64,000 bases of DNA from Asaia bogorensis (GCA_945889625.1 CAMDCE010000012.1:38479-102478), one strand, 5' to 3'. Shown: positions 43,264 to 52,402, numbered from the stretch's first letter. Numbers and translations are program-made. Notes: a model not told the origin generated them from the sequence alone.

Positions 43264-44778
43264 TCACTCCACCGTCGTCGCACTCATCCCCAGTTGCGCC
43301 CGCCGCCGCAGCCACTGGCTCGGCCGGTAGCGGTCGTCGCCGGTGATGGACTGGAGCTGGACCAGGATCTCGTGGCAATCCTTGACGCCCAGCCAATCGG
43401 CCAGCGCCAGCGGCCCGCGCGGGTAGTTGAGGCCGAGCGTCATGGCGGTGTCGACGTCGGCGGCCGAAGCGATGCCGATCATGGCCATCTCGCAGCCGAG
43501 GTTGGCGATCATGGCGCACATGCGCTGGGCGATGAAGCCGGGCGAGTCCTTGATCAGCGTCACCTTGGCGCCGGTGCGGGCGAGGATCGCAGCCGCCGCG
43601 TCGCGCACCACGTCGTGGGCGCCGGGTGCACACATGATGGTGAGGCGCTTGGCGACGTCGCCGGTGAGGTCGACCGCCACGGTGCGGCGCGGATCGAGGT
43701 TGCGCTCGACCGCCGCCGTCGTGCAGTCCTTGCCGATCGGCGCGATCAGGATCGGGCTCTTGCCGTCGTCGACGGCCAGTGCCTTGGCGCCGGCGGCCAT
43801 CACAAGACCGACGAGCTTCTCGTTGTGGCTGTCCATGACCACGACGCTGCTGGCCGGCACGACCGAGGGCACGTGGTCGGCGCCGGGATCGATCTTGGCC
43901 CCCTTGGCGTCGTAGCCGTACCAGCCGCCGCCGGTCTTGCGGCCGAGGCGTCCGGCCGCAAACAGGTTCTCGTGGTAGGGGCTGGGCGTCATGCGCCGGT
44001 CGTGGAAGAAGCCCTCGTAGATGATCTTGCGCGCCGGGAAGTTCACGTCGATGCCGGTGAGGTCCATCAGCTCGAACGGCCCCATGCGGAAGCCACAGCT
44101 GTCGCGCATCACGGCGTCGACCTGCGACGGGCTCGCCCTGCCCTCCTGGTAGATCCGCAGGCCTTCGGTGCCGATGGCGGTGCCGCCCAGGTTGACCAGG
44201 AAGCCCGGCGTGTCGCCCACGATCACCGGCACCCGGGTCTGGCGCTTGCCCAGCGCCACCATGGCGTCGACCACCCATTGCGCGGTGTCGGCGGCGCGGA
44301 TGACCTCGACCAGTTTCATCAGCGGCACCGGATTGAAATAGTGCATGCCGCAGACCCGGTCGCGGTGCTTCAGCGCGCGCGCGATCGAGGCGATGCGGAT
44401 CGACGAGGTGTTGGAGGCCAGGATGCACTCGGGCGCCAGCACGGCTTCCAGTTCGCCGAACAGCTTCTGCTTCACTTCGAGATTCTCGAACACGGCTTCG
44501 ACGACGACATGGCAGGGTTTCAGGTCAGCCATGGACTCCGCGACCGCGAGATTGGACTCGGTCCTGGCGAGATCGGCGTCGGTCAGCCGGCCTTTGGCGA
44601 CCAGGCCCTTCAGTGTCTCGAGGATCGCAGCCTTGGCCTTTGCCGCTCCGCCCGGTGCTGCGTCGAACATCACCGCCTTGATGCCGCCTTGCGCCGTCAC
44701 CTGCGCAATGCCGCGGCCCATGGCGCCGGTTCCGACCACGCCCACCGTGAGATCGGGGCGGTTGATGTCGAGAGTCAT
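43264..44778 (-). CDS. 3-hydroxyacyl-CoA dehydrogenase (PaaH-like, double C-terminal domain)
   Basis: 504 residues. The NAD-binding motif GVVGTGAMGRGIAQV is at about residue 13. The first 3HCDH C-terminal domain has DTPGFLVNLGGTAIGTEGLR near 210 and the second SPGFIAQRMCAMIANLGCEM near 415. This double-domain layout is that of PaaH/PaaC-type enzymes of phenylacetate or dicarboxylyl-CoA degradation. It lies between the acyl-CoA dehydrogenase and the PrpE-like ligase, with a family A repeat upstream. Confidence 0.92.
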   Translation of the reverse strand: MTLDINRPDLTVGVVGTGAMGRGIAQVTAQGGIKAVMFDAAPGGAAKAKAAILETLKGLVAKGRLTDADLARTESNLAVAESMADLKPCHVVVEAVFENLEVKQKLFGELEAVLAPECILASNTSSIRIASIARALKHRDRVCGMHYFNPVPLMKLVEVIRAADTAQWVVDAMVALGKRQTRVPVIVGDTPGFLVNLGGTAIGTEGLRIYQEGRASPSQVDAVMRDSCGFRMGPFELMDLTGIDVNFPARKIIYEGFFHDRRMTPSPYHENLFAAGRLGRKTGGGWYGYDAKGAKIDPGADHVPSVVPASSVVVMDSHNEKLVGLVMAAGAKALAVDDGKSPILIAPIGKDCTTAAVERNLDPRRTVAVDLTGDVAKRLTIMCAPGAHDVVRDAAAAILARTGAKVTLIKDSPGFIAQRMCAMIANLGCEMAMIGIASAADVDTAMTLGLNYPRGPLALADWLGVKDCHEILVQLQSITGDDRYRPSQWLRRRAQLGMSATTVE

Positions 44779-44815
44779 GCTTCCTCCAAATCGAACTTCG
44801 TCGCCAAGGTAATGC

Positions 44816-44886
44816 TGTCATCCCGAGCGTAGCGAGGGATCTTTAAGGCCATGAGCAAAGGTCCCTCGCTTCGCTCGGGATGACAA
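44816..44886. repeat. Palindromic repeat family A, copy 4
   Basis: Arms TGTCATCCCGAGCGTAGCGA and TCGCTTCGCTCGGGATGACA, about 27 paired bases with a short loop. This is the most compact copy. It separates the PrpE-like and PaaH-like genes. Confidence 0.85.
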
Positions 44887-44919
44887 TCTTGCTCGCGGTC
44901 ACGACGTGCGCCGTTTCAA

Positions 44920-46830
44920 CTATCCCTTCCCTATCATCCCCGCGCCCTTCAACCCGCCGGCGATCTCCTCCAGCACCATCGGGTCGTCGATCGTGGCCGG
45001 CATTTTCCACGGCTGGCCGTCGGCGATCTTCTGCATGGTGCCGCGCAGGATCTTGCCCGAACGGGTCTTGGGCAGACGCTGGACGACGACGGCGCTCTTG
45101 AAGAAGGCGACGGGGCCGATGCGGTCACGCACCATCTGCACGACGTCGCGCACGATCTCGTCATCCGGGCGATTGACGCCGGCCTTCAGCACCAGAAAGC
45201 CCAGCGGCACCTGGCCCTTGAGCTCGTCGGCGATGCCGATCACGGCGCATTCGGCGACGTCGTTGTGCGAGCCCAGCACCTCCTCGATTTGGCCGGTCGA
45301 CAGGCGGTGGCCCGCGACGTTGATCACGTCGTCGACTCGCGTCATCACCGAAACATAGCCGTCGCCATCGATGAAGCCCGCGTCGCCTGTCTTGTAGTAG
45401 CCGGGATACTCCGTGAGGTAGGCCTCCTTGAAGCGGCCGTCGGCGTTCCACAGTGTCGGGAAGGTGCCGGGTGGCAGCGGCAGCCGGGCTGCCAGCGCGC
45501 CGACCTCGCCAGGCTTGGTGATCTTCTTGCCGCTGTCGTCGAGCACGTCGAGCTGCCATCCCGGCGACGGCACCGAGCACGAGCCGGGCTTGATCGGCAT
45601 CGGATCGAGTCCCCTGAAGTTGCCGCAGATCGCCCAGCCGGTTTCGGTCTGCCACCAGTGATCGACGATCGGCACGCCGAGCAGCTTCTGCGCCCATTCG
45701 ATGGTCGGCGGATCGCCGCGCTCGCCGGCCAGGAACAGCGTGCGGAATTTCGACAGGTCGTACTGCTTCAGGAGCTTGCCATCAGGATCTTCCTTCTTGA
45801 TGGCGCGGAAGGCGGTCGGCGCGGTGAACAACGTCACGGCCTTGTGCTCGGAGATCACCCGCCAGAAGGCGCCGGCGTCGGGCGTGCCGACCGGCTTGCC
45901 CTCGTAGAGGATCGAGGTCGCGCCGTGGATCAGCGGCCCGTAGACGATGTAGCTGTGGCCGACCACCCAGCCGACGTCCGAGGCGCACCACCAGACTTCG
46001 CCGGGCTCGATGCCATAGAGGTTCTTCATCGACCAGCTAAGCGCTACGGCGTGGCCGCCGTTGTCGCGTACCACGCCTTTGGGCTGGCCGGTCGTGCCCG
46101 ACGTATAAAGAATGTACAGCGGGTCGGTCGCCTTGACCGAAATGGGACCGTGCGGGCGTGCCGCCGCCACGGCCTCGTTCCAGTCCATGTCGCGCCCCGC
46201 CACCAGGGTGGCCGGCGATTGCGGGCGCTGGAAGACCAGCACGCGCGGCACCTTGTGCCTGGCCAGCTCGATCGCCTGGTCGAGCAGCGGCTTGTACTGC
46301 ACGATGCGGCCCGGCTCGATGCCGCACGACGCGGTCAGCACCAGCTTGGGCGTGCAATCGTCGATGCGGGTCGCGAGCTCATTGGCGGCAAAGCCGCCGA
46401 ACACCACGGAATGCACCGCGCCCAGGCGCGCGCAGGCGAGCATCGCCATCACCGCCTCGGGGATCATCGCCATGTAGATGATGACCCGGTCGCCCTTGTC
46501 GACACCCTGTGCCGCGATAGCCCCGGCAAGCTTGGCCACGTGATCGCGCAGCTCGCGATAGGTGAAGCTCTTCTTCGTCCCGGTGACCGGCGAGTCGTAG
46601 ATCAGCGCGGTCTGGTTGGCGCGGCCGCGTTCGACGTGGCGGTCGAGCGCGTTGTAGCAGGTGTTGAGCTCCGCACCCGCGAACCAGCGATAGAAAGGCG
46701 GGTTCGACGGGTCGAGCACCTTGTCCCAGCGCTTCGTCCAGTCGATCGCCGCCGCCTGCTCGGCCCAGAACCCCTCCGGATCTCTGAGTGAACGCGCGTG
46801 AAGGGCGCGATATTTGTCGCCTGTGGCCAT
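44920..46830 (-). CDS. prpE: Propionyl-CoA synthetase-like acyl-CoA ligase (PrpE)
   Basis: 636 residues, the PrpE/Acs length. The ACS N-terminal domain is present (FWAEQAAAIDWTKRWDKVLD). The P-loop-like A3 motif YTSGTTGQPKGVV lies near residue 248. The C-terminal catalytic lysine motif is TRSGKILRG near 593. The RWFAGAELNTCYNALDRHVE segment is typical of propionate/acetate ligases. It activates a short carboxylic acid by an acyl-AMP intermediate. The symbol is by family likeness; acetate or another short acid is possible. Confidence 0.88.
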   Translation of the reverse strand: MATGDKYRALHARSLRDPEGFWAEQAAAIDWTKRWDKVLDPSNPPFYRWFAGAELNTCYNALDRHVERGRANQTALIYDSPVTGTKKSFTYRELRDHVAKLAGAIAAQGVDKGDRVIIYMAMIPEAVMAMLACARLGAVHSVVFGGFAANELATRIDDCTPKLVLTASCGIEPGRIVQYKPLLDQAIELARHKVPRVLVFQRPQSPATLVAGRDMDWNEAVAAARPHGPISVKATDPLYILYTSGTTGQPKGVVRDNGGHAVALSWSMKNLYGIEPGEVWWCASDVGWVVGHSYIVYGPLIHGATSILYEGKPVGTPDAGAFWRVISEHKAVTLFTAPTAFRAIKKEDPDGKLLKQYDLSKFRTLFLAGERGDPPTIEWAQKLLGVPIVDHWWQTETGWAICGNFRGLDPMPIKPGSCSVPSPGWQLDVLDDSGKKITKPGEVGALAARLPLPPGTFPTLWNADGRFKEAYLTEYPGYYKTGDAGFIDGDGYVSVMTRVDDVINVAGHRLSTGQIEEVLGSHNDVAECAVIGIADELKGQVPLGFLVLKAGVNRPDDEIVRDVVQMVRDRIGPVAFFKSAVVVQRLPKTRSGKILRGTMQKIADGQPWKMPATIDDPMVLEEIAGGLKGAGMIGKG

Positions 46831-46893
46831 CGTTCCTCCCGCGGTTTGATGCGCCAGGATCGCCCGACTGACAAGGGGGGTGGAACCGAGGTG

Positions 46894-47013
46894 TTACTGC
46901 GTGGTGATGGGGATTCCGGCCGCCTTCACCAACAGGGCGTTGGTCGCGATCTCGCGGTCGAATTGTTCGGGCCGCAGCAGCGGCGCGGCGCCCCACATCC
47001 GGAACTGTTCCAT
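46894..47013 (-). CDS. 39-residue ORF, possible remnant of a Bug-family receptor C-terminus
   Basis: The sequence starts MEQFRMWGAAPLLRPEQFDR and ends NALLVKAAGIPITTQ. GGAG lies three bases before the ATG. The PEQFDREI and VKAAGI pattern is like the last 35 residues of Bug-type solute receptors, where PExF and KxAGI positions recur. No other part of such a gene is nearby. It is either a decayed fragment or a real small protein. Confidence 0.3.
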   Translation of the reverse strand: MEQFRMWGAAPLLRPEQFDREIATNALLVKAAGIPITTQ

Positions 47014-47100
47014 TGTCTCCCCGGCCTGTCGAAACAACTCGACCGTTGTTGTCCCTGAAGTATACCGTGCCCGGCATCGAACGGGTAACGGGAACCGGGC

Positions 47101-48984
47101 ATGGCCAAAGGCAAGAAGTCGAAGGGTGGATCGAAGAAAGCATCGGGCAAGGGCAAGCGCCCGGCCCAACGCAAAGTCGCCAAAGCGCGGAAGCCTGCCG
47201 CCAAGACGCGGAAGACCGTCGCCCGGAAGAAGCCTGCGATCGCCAAGCCGTCGATCGCGCCTCTCACGCTGCGCCGGTCGGTCAAGAGCCGTGCCTCCGT
47301 CGGACGCATCCCGTCGGCGCGGCCGGCGCCGCACGCTGCGTCCCATAGGGCGCCGTGGCAAACGCACAACATCTACGAGCGCGACCTCGAGCGGAACGCG
47401 GCCAACTACGCAGCACTGACGCCGCTGCAGTTCATCGAGCGCACCGCGTCGGTCTATCCCGAGCGGGTGGCGCTGGTGCATGGCGGGCGTCGCCAGAGCT
47501 GGGCCGAGACCTACGCGCGCTGCCGCCGCCTTGCCTCGGCGCTCGACAAGGTCGGCATCGGGGTCGGCGACACCGTGGCGATCATGGCGCCCAACATCCC
47601 GGAGATGTATGAGGCGCATTTCGGCGTGCCGATGACCGGTGGCGTGCTGAACTCGCTCAACACCCGGCTCGACGCCAAGATGCTGGCCTTCATCCTCGAT
47701 CACAGCGAGACCAAGGTGCTGCTGGTCGACCGCGAATTCCACCGGGTCGTCACCGAGGCGCTAAGCGTCGCCAAGGTCCAGCCGCTGGTCGTCGACATCG
47801 ACGACCCCGCCTGCGAGGACCGCGCCCAGATCGGCGACACGACATGGGAGGAGTTCATCGCCACCGGCGACGCCGATTTTGTCTGGGCCTACCCGGCCGA
47901 CGAATGGAACGCCGTGTCGCTCAACTACACCTCGGGTACGACGGGCAATCCCAAGGGCGTCGTGTTCAGCCACCGCGGCGCTGCGCTGTCGGCCTACGGC
48001 AACGCCACGCAGTGGGCGATGGGCATGCACCCGGTCTATCTCTGGACCCTGCCGATGTTCCACTGCAACGGCTGGTGCTTCCCCTGGACGCTGGCGCTGG
48101 TGGCGGGCACCTCGGTCTGCCTGCGCCGCGCCAACGCCAGGACGATCTTCGATTCGCTGGCCGATCACGATGTCACGCATATGTGCGGCGCGCCGATCAT
48201 CATGCAGTTCATCATCGGCGCGGTGCCCCAGGAACGCCGGCCGCTCAGCCGCAAGGTCGAGTTCATGACCGCCGCCGCGCCACCTCCTGCCGCCGTGCTC
48301 GAGGCGCTGGAGAAGGAGAATTTCCGCGTCACCCATGTCTATGGCCTCACGGAGGTCTATGGCCCGGCGACGATCTGCGCCTGGCATGACAATTGGGACT
48401 CGCTGCCCTCGCACGAACGGGCGCGGCTCAAGGCGCGGCAGGGCGTGCGCTATACAGCCGAGGACGGCGTCACGGTGATGGATCCCGTCACCATGAAAGA
48501 GGTGCCGCGCGACGGCGCGACCATGGGCGAGGTGATGTTCCGCGGCAATCTCACCATGAAGGGCTATCTCAAGAACGCCAAGGCGACCCGGGAGGCGTTC
48601 GAGCACGGCTGGTTCCATTCCGGCGATCTCGGCGTGCTGCACGAGGACGGCTACATCGAGCTGCGCGACCGCTCCAAGGACATCATCATCTCGGGCGGCG
48701 AGAATATCTCCACGATCGAGGTCGAGGGCGTCATCATCGAGCATCCGGCGGTGGCCAACGTGGCCGTCGTGGCCAAGCCCGACGAGAAATGGGGCGAGAC
48801 GCCCTGTGCCTTCGTGGTCCTGAAGCCGGGTGCGTCAGTGACGGTCGAGGAGATCGTCGCGCACTGCCGCGCCAATCTCGCCGGCTACAAATGCCCGCGT
48901 CACGTCGTGTTCCGCGACCTGCCCATGACCTCGACTGGCAAGGTACAGAAATTCGTGCTGCGCGAATGGGCCAAGGCGGTCTGA
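47101..48984 (+). CDS. Acyl-CoA ligase with Lys/Ala-rich N-terminal tail
   Basis: 627 residues. Residues 1-80 are low complexity (AKGKKSKGGSKKASGKGKR; KARKPAAKTRKTVARKKPA), like histone H1 or AlgP/PhaF tails. From about residue 85 it is a normal medium/long-chain acyl-CoA ligase: LNYTSGTTGNPKGVVFSH near 278, YGLTEVYGP near 417, the D-loop HSGDLGVLHEDGYIELRDRS, and the catalytic-lysine motif STGKVQKF at the end. The tail is in frame, uses the gene's codon style and starts at a plausible ATG, so it looks real. It may bind nucleic acid, phospholipid or PHA granules (inference). Confidence 0.88.
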   Translation: MAKGKKSKGGSKKASGKGKRPAQRKVAKARKPAAKTRKTVARKKPAIAKPSIAPLTLRRSVKSRASVGRIPSARPAPHAASHRAPWQTHNIYERDLERNAANYAALTPLQFIERTASVYPERVALVHGGRRQSWAETYARCRRLASALDKVGIGVGDTVAIMAPNIPEMYEAHFGVPMTGGVLNSLNTRLDAKMLAFILDHSETKVLLVDREFHRVVTEALSVAKVQPLVVDIDDPACEDRAQIGDTTWEEFIATGDADFVWAYPADEWNAVSLNYTSGTTGNPKGVVFSHRGAALSAYGNATQWAMGMHPVYLWTLPMFHCNGWCFPWTLALVAGTSVCLRRANARTIFDSLADHDVTHMCGAPIIMQFIIGAVPQERRPLSRKVEFMTAAAPPPAAVLEALEKENFRVTHVYGLTEVYGPATICAWHDNWDSLPSHERARLKARQGVRYTAEDGVTVMDPVTMKEVPRDGATMGEVMFRGNLTMKGYLKNAKATREAFEHGWFHSGDLGVLHEDGYIELRDRSKDIIISGGENISTIEVEGVIIEHPAVANVAVVAKPDEKWGETPCAFVVLKPGASVTVEEIVAHCRANLAGYKCPRHVVFRDLPMTSTGKVQKFVLREWAKAV

Positions 48985-48995
48985 CGGGCCTCGCC

Positions 48996-49023
48996 CGTCA
49001 TCCCGAGCCTGTGCGAGGGATCT
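48996..49023. repeat. Half-copy of repeat family A (copy 5)
   Basis: GTCATCCCGAGCCTGTGCGA then GGGATCTA matches the left arm of the family but has no right arm. It overlaps the last two bases of the small DUF465 gene. Confidence 0.5.
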
Positions 49024-49204
49024 AGTGCGAGACTCGCGTCCTCGTACTAAGCCGGGTGATCTCGTCCTTGATTTGGAGTTTTCTCTTCTTGAGACTGCAG
49101 ATCGTATCGTCGTCGGGGTAAGGGCGTGTGATTTCTTCGTGGATCGCGTACTCAAGGGAAGCGTGCTTGGCCTTGAGCGCTTCGATGTGGTCCACGGTGC
49201 TCAT
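49022..49204 (-). CDS. DUF465 (YdcH-like) small protein
   Basis: 60 residues: MSTVDHIEALKAKHASLEYA, then a short acidic turn and SLKKRKLQIKDEITRL. This is the two-helix coiled hairpin of DUF465. Its function is unknown, though it is widespread and conserved in proteobacteria. A second DUF465 gene lies 1.3 kb away at 50528. Its 3' end runs into a half-repeat. Confidence 0.88.
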   Translation of the reverse strand: MSTVDHIEALKAKHASLEYAIHEEITRPYPDDDTICSLKKRKLQIKDEITRLSTRTRVSH

Positions 49205-49317
49205 GGGCGACCTCCGAGCTGGTTGCGGACGAGGAAACTCTGACTCCGACCATGGGCCGAGTCACGCCGAATCAGGTGCTCTCCACAGTCTGTGCATAAG
49301 TGCGTAGGATGGTCAGC

Positions 49318-49923
49318 ATGGCTGACCCATCCCCGCGGCTCATCGTCGGTATTTCCGGCGCTTCAGGCGTCATCTATGGCGTGAGACTGCTGCAGGCGCT
49401 GAAAGCCCTGCCCGAGGGACAACGGGTGGAAAGCCACCTGGTGATGACGCGCACTGCGGAAGTCACTTTGGCTCATGAAACCCGCACAAAAGTGAGCGAC
49501 GTGCGGCGGCTCGCGGATGTGGCATATCCAATCGACGATCTCGCCGCTGCGATTTCGAGTGGGTCGTTCCGGACCATGGGAATGATCGTGGTGCCCTGCT
49601 CTATGCGCAGTCTCGGTGAAATCGCCCACGGCATCACCAGCAATCTGCTGACGCGAGCCGCCGACGTCGTTCTCAAGGAACGCCGACGTCTGGTTTTGGT
49701 TACACGCGAGACGCCGCTGCACGCCATTCACCTGCGCAACATGGCGACGCTCGCGGAAATGGGCGTAGTCATCGCCCCGCCGGTGCCGGCTTTCTACAAC
49801 AGGCCCAAGACGTTGGACGACATCATCGACCATACTGTCGGCCGCGTGCTCGATCTGTTCGACATCGACACCGGGATGGTCAAGCGGTGGGGCCGACCAC
49901 GGCCGCGATCTCGCGGGCGCTGA
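49318..49923 (+). CDS. ubiX: UbiX-family flavin prenyltransferase
   Basis: 201 residues. The N-terminal FMN-binding GISGASGVIYGVRLL is near residue 10; VVPCSMRSLGEIAHGI near 95 and RRRLVLVTRETPLHAIHLRN near 127 are the family's active-site blocks. It makes the prenylated FMN used by UbiD decarboxylases, at a step tied to ubiquinone synthesis or aromatic decarboxylation. ATG 49318 was chosen from three close in-frame starts. No ubiD is nearby. Its last 44 bases overlap the convergent TIGR02444 gene, so the Arg-rich C-terminus (GRPRPRSRGR) may be a recent extension. Confidence 0.9.
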   Translation: MADPSPRLIVGISGASGVIYGVRLLQALKALPEGQRVESHLVMTRTAEVTLAHETRTKVSDVRRLADVAYPIDDLAAAISSGSFRTMGMIVVPCSMRSLGEIAHGITSNLLTRAADVVLKERRRLVLVTRETPLHAIHLRNMATLAEMGVVIAPPVPAFYNRPKTLDDIIDHTVGRVLDLFDIDTGMVKRWGRPRPRSRGR

Positions 49924-50443
49924 GCATCGGAAAGGTGGCGGCCATCAGGGCCGATACCGCCGCGCGATCCTTGGCATCGGGCACCACCCCCAGGCACACC
50001 GCATAGACGCCGAGATTTCCGACCGCCGCGCGCAGCCGTTTTTCCAGCGGCCGGTCGCGGTCGGCAGGCGGCGCGTAGAGGCTTGCGAGCTTCAGCTGCT
50101 CGGCATGCTCGGCCGCCAGTTCGGCATCGGCGACCCGGCGGCGGGCGGCGTCGACGGTCTCCGGCAGCGCCTCGGTCCACGGCCGGTCCTTCAGCAGTCG
50201 GCGGACCTGGCGCAACGGCCGCACGATCTCGGCCTGCCAGATGTCGCTCACCTTGAGGATGGCGCGCAGCCGTTCGGCCGTCAGCGTCGGCCGGCCCGAG
50301 GCGGCCAGCCAGCAACAGAACAGCAATATGTTCACGTCGCAGCCGCGCCGCTCCTGCAGATCGAGGCAGGCGTCGGCCACCCCCTCGCCGGCATAGATTT
50401 CCAGCGAGAAATTCCAGAACGGATGGGGCAGGAAATCCGACAT
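49880..50443 (-). CDS. TIGR02444 family protein
   Basis: 187 residues with the family opening FWNFSLEIYAGEGVADACLD and LQERRGCDVNILLFCCWLA near residue 30. It is otherwise a helical, Ala/Arg-rich soluble protein. The function is unknown. It overlaps the 3' end of the UbiX-family gene on the other strand and is divergent from the second DUF465 gene, 85 bases apart. Confidence 0.85.
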   Translation of the reverse strand: MSDFLPHPFWNFSLEIYAGEGVADACLDLQERRGCDVNILLFCCWLAASGRPTLTAERLRAILKVSDIWQAEIVRPLRQVRRLLKDRPWTEALPETVDAARRRVADAELAAEHAEQLKLASLYAPPADRDRPLEKRLRAAVGNLGVYAVCLGVVPDAKDRAAVSALMAATFPMLSAREIAAVVGPTA

Positions 50444-50527
50444 CTAGCGACACTTCCCTTTGGGCGGGCGAAGGGGTACACGGCGCTGAGCGACGTGGCT
50501 AGCCCGCCGGGGACGAGTGCGCCGAGT

Positions 50528-50746
50528 ATGACCGACACCACGGATCCGCTGGATACCGAAGCGATCAAGGCCAAGCTGGAGGCGTTGAAGAGCGAGCATC
50601 GCGATCTCGACGAGGTCATCGACCGCCTGCTCGAGAAGCCGCCGTTCGATCAGCTCCAGCTGCAGCGCCTGAAGAAGCGCAAGCTCGGGTTGAAGGACCA
50701 GATAATCAAGCTGGAGAGTCGGCTCATTCCCGATATCATCGCCTGA
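50528..50746 (+). CDS. DUF465 (YdcH-like) small protein, second copy
   Basis: 72 residues; the core [20 protein letters not shown] and [20 protein letters not shown] is the DUF465 helical hairpin. It ends one base before purE and is likely cotranscribed with purE-purK. Its relation to the copy at 49022 is clear in the KKRKL-x-x-KD motif. Confidence 0.88.
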   Translation: MTDTTDPLDTEAIKAKLEALKSEHRDLDEVIDRLLEKPPFDQLQLQRLKKRKLGLKDQIIKLESRLIPDIIA

Positions 50747-50747
50747 G

Positions 50748-51293
50748 ATGGCCAAATCCACCGCCAAACGCCGCTCGCCGAACAAACCAGCGAAAAAGCC
50801 AGTGGTCGGCCTCATCATGGGCAGCCAGTCGGACTGGGCGACCATGCGCCATGCCGCCGAAACCCTCGAGGCGCTCGGCGTGCCCTTCGAGGCCCGCATC
50901 ATTTCCGCCCATCGCACGCCCAAGCGCATGATGACCTACGCCTCGGCCGCCAAGGGTCGCGGGCTCAAGGTGATCGTGGCCGGCGCCGGCGGAGCGGCAC
51001 ACCTGCCCGGCATGACCGCCTCGATGACGACCCTGCCCGTGCTGGGCGTTCCGATCGAGAGTGCCGCCCTGAAAGGCCAGGACAGTCTTCTTTCTATTGT
51101 CCAGATGCCGGCCGGCATCCCGGTGGGAACGCTCGCCATCGGCCGGGCCGGTGCTGTCAATGCGGGCCTTCTGGCAGCCAGCATCGTGGGCCTCGGGAAC
51201 GCCAAGGTGATGGCGGCGCTCGAGCGCTGGCGGGCGCGCCAGACCGGTGCCGTGGCCCGCGCGCCGTCCGACGAACCTGCGCCTCACCGCTAG
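50748..51293 (+). CDS. purE: N5-carboxyaminoimidazole ribonucleotide mutase
   Basis: 181 residues. Family motifs are [20 protein letters not shown] near residue 22, SAHRTPKRM near 60, and [12 protein letters not shown] near 82. The substrate-binding Ser/Asp and the catalytic His are present. It converts N5-CAIR to CAIR in purine synthesis. The first 20 residues ([17 protein letters not shown]) are a basic extension not needed by the fold. purK starts three bases after its stop. Confidence 0.96.
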   Translation: MAKSTAKRRSPNKPAKKPVVGLIMGSQSDWATMRHAAETLEALGVPFEARIISAHRTPKRMMTYASAAKGRGLKVIVAGAGGAAHLPGMTASMTTLPVLGVPIESAALKGQDSLLSIVQMPAGIPVGTLAIGRAGAVNAGLLAASIVGLGNAKVMAALERWRARQTGAVARAPSDEPAPHR

Positions 51294-51296
51294 GCG

Positions 51297-52376
51297 ATGA
51301 GTTCGGCGAAGGCCCTGCCGCCGGGTTCGACGATCGGCATCCTGGGCGGCGGCCAGTTGGGCCGCATGACGGCGCTGGCCGCGGCGAGGCTGGGCTATCA
51401 CTCGACCGTCTTCGCGCCCGAGATCGAATCGGTGGCAGGCCAGGTGACGGCGGGCCACGTCCAGGGCAACTACGACGACACGGCCGCCCTTGCCCGCTTC
51501 GCAGCCCAGGTCGACGTCATCACCTACGAATTCGAGAACGTGCCCGAAGGTGCCGTGCGCGAGTGCGAGCGCCACAGACCGGTGCGTCCCGGCATCAAGC
51601 CGATCCATTTCGCCCAGCATCGCCTGCGCGAAAAGGCCTTCTTCCGCGAGGCCCAAATCGGCACCGCCGATTATCAGCCGATCCGCAACCAGGCCGACGT
51701 CGCCTCAGCGACACTCTTCCCCGGCATCCTCAAGACCTGCACCGACGGCTATGACGGCAAGGGCCAGGCGCGCGTCGCAAACCCTGCCGAGCTGGCCGCC
51801 GCCTGGGAAAAATTCGCGCGCCGCGAATGCGTCCTGGAAGCGCTGGTCGATTTCGTTTGCGAGATCTCGGTGATCGTGGCGCGCAGCCTGCAGGGCGAGA
51901 CGCGCACTTTCCCGATCGGCGTCAACGAGCATCGCGACGGCATCCTGCGCACCACCACGGTGCCGGCCGACCTCGGCCACGAGACGCTCGGCACCGCCGA
52001 GCGCTTTGGCGTCAGGCTCGCCGAGAGCCTCGATCTGGAGGGACTGGTCGCGCTGGAAATGTTCGTCACCAGGGACGGCCGCGTGCTGGCCAACGAGATG
52101 GCGCCGCGACCGCACAATTCAGGTCACTGGACGATCGACGCCTGCACCACCAGCCAGTTCGAGCAGCTGGTGCGCGCGATCTGCGGGCTGCCGCTCGGCG
52201 CCGTCGACATACTGGCGCCGTCACGCATGGTCAACCTGATCGGCGACGAGGCCAACGACTGGCCCCGCTTCCTCGCCGATCCCACGGCGCGGCTGCATCT
52301 CTACGGCAAGAGCAAGGCCAGGCCCGGCCGCAAGATGGGCCATGTCACTTTCGTGACGCCGAGGCCCTCGTCCTAG
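51297..52376 (+). CDS. purK: N5-carboxyaminoimidazole ribonucleotide synthase
   Basis: 359 residues of the ATP-grasp fold. The nucleotide-binding start GILGGGQLGRMTALAA is near residue 14, TYEFENVPEGAV near 80, the ATP-grasp lysine region LKTCTDGYDGKGQ near 147, and NEMAPRPHNSGHWTIDAC near 267. It makes N5-CAIR from AIR, bicarbonate and ATP for PurE. It is convergent with COQ9, 26 bases between stops. Confidence 0.96.
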   Translation: MSSAKALPPGSTIGILGGGQLGRMTALAAARLGYHSTVFAPEIESVAGQVTAGHVQGNYDDTAALARFAAQVDVITYEFENVPEGAVRECERHRPVRPGIKPIHFAQHRLREKAFFREAQIGTADYQPIRNQADVASATLFPGILKTCTDGYDGKGQARVANPAELAAAWEKFARRECVLEALVDFVCEISVIVARSLQGETRTFPIGVNEHRDGILRTTTVPADLGHETLGTAERFGVRLAESLDLEGLVALEMFVTRDGRVLANEMAPRPHNSGHWTIDACTTSQFEQLVRAICGLPLGAVDILAPSRMVNLIGDEANDWPRFLADPTARLHLYGKSKARPGRKMGHVTFVTPRPSS

Positions 52377-52402
52377 CCCGAGGCACCCTGTCATCCATCT
52401 TC

